Shown here piece by piece: positions 47,140-47,269 of a stretch of DNA of 47,269 nucleotides; position 1 is the first letter of the stretch, and the number at the start of each line of letters is the position of its first letter. Under the pieces are notes generated by a model, which did no database searches, had not been told where the DNA came from, and saw only the letters and a program-made list of their open reading frames with translations. The position numbers and the translations under genes are program-made. The DNA comes from an uncultured Gammaproteobacteria bacterium. GTDB taxonomy: Bacteria > Pseudomonadota > Gammaproteobacteria > Steroidobacterales > Woeseiaceae. The DNA lies in the NCBI GenBank assembly GCA_937899415.1, contig CALBPI010000054.1:1-47269 (forward strand). Reading direction: 5' to 3'.

Positions 47140-47269
47140 GAGCCTCGGCCGCAAGACACCCCGAAGAAAAGCGCGGCGCCCGGGAGGGCGGGGCCGGGGC
47201 CGGGCGAGGGCGGAACGACAGGGAGGAGAAGGAGCGGGAGCCGCGGGGGGAGACCCGGGGGAGCAGCGG
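47140..47269. other. Low-complexity purine/G-rich window end, probable assembly artefact
   Basis: From about 47140 the sequence degenerates to runs such as GGGAGGGCGGGGCCGGGGCC and GACAGGGAGGAGAAGGAGCG. Codon structure is absent and composition differs from the rest. It looks like erroneous read sequence at a contig end and was not annotated. Confidence 0.55.

Overview
The window looks like a piece of chromosome from a GC-rich gammaproteobacterium with an aerobic, degradative lifestyle. This is an inference from gene content: a Fur-controlled haem-uptake gene, a TonB-dependent receptor with a long plug, many Sec, Tat and lipoprotein signals, LysR and CRP-type control, a Rieske oxygenase and glutathione transferases. 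No rRNA, tRNA, phage or replication genes were seen, so placement below class level is not possible. Coding density is high except in one mobile or toxin-rich patch.

Layout. 1-9182: start of a haem-binding protein gene (hmuT-like), a perfect Fur box, a lipoprotein hydrolase, small proteins, a TonB receptor downstream of an isocitrate-lyase-superfamily enzyme, an exported hydrolase, and a lipoprotein with two beta-lactamase-like domains. 9179-20925: a catabolic-looking cluster. A minus-strand series of eight closely packed genes (FAD monooxygenase, arylmalonate-decarboxylase-like protein, polysaccharide-deacetylase-like protein, PAP/fibrillin-like protein, MFS symporter, methyltransferase, small helical protein, FAD-binding reductase/dehydrogenase) diverges from an aldehyde dehydrogenase. 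Next come a second methyltransferase plus small-protein pair and a divergent LysR regulator. The substrate cannot be read from sequence.

20926-29145: housekeeping or unknown genes: a GNAT and membrane-protein pair, a coupled pair of unknown soluble proteins with an exported partner, a CBS protein, an esterase lipoprotein, a DUF2846 lipoprotein, a Vgb-like beta-propeller and a CxxCH Reeler-like protein. 29171-33763: a secreted subtilase with a C-terminal GxLWSD repeat, two perfect CRP-type sites, two glutathione-transferase-fold proteins and a GNAT. 33774-37927: Rieske oxygenase, Rieske ferredoxin, and an operon of an acyl-CoA synthetase between two small ABM-fold proteins.

37928-41894 is an island of visibly lower GC. 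It holds two RHS-type toxin tip/immunity pairs, a REP-associated (Y1) transposase with a second transposase remnant, and six copies of a TAGACCTGACACC repeat. It is bracketed by a 613-bp direct repeat (37315-37927 and 41895-42507) carrying the 3' end of the acyl-CoA synthetase gene and the whole ABM gene. 42510-47092 returns to ordinary genes: exported metallopeptidase, FGE-fold lipoprotein, TauE/SafE permease, a Tat-exported PLP aminotransferase, a MITE-like palindrome and a small membrane protein. The last 130 bases or so are purine/G-rich low-complexity sequence that looks like a contig-end artefact.

The most original observations are the duplicated methyltransferase plus small-protein module, the toxin island built between diverged repeats (with a REP repeat supplying the start of a toxin gene), an arylmalonate-decarboxylase-like protein without its catalytic cysteine, and a PAP/fibrillin-like protein in a catabolic operon.
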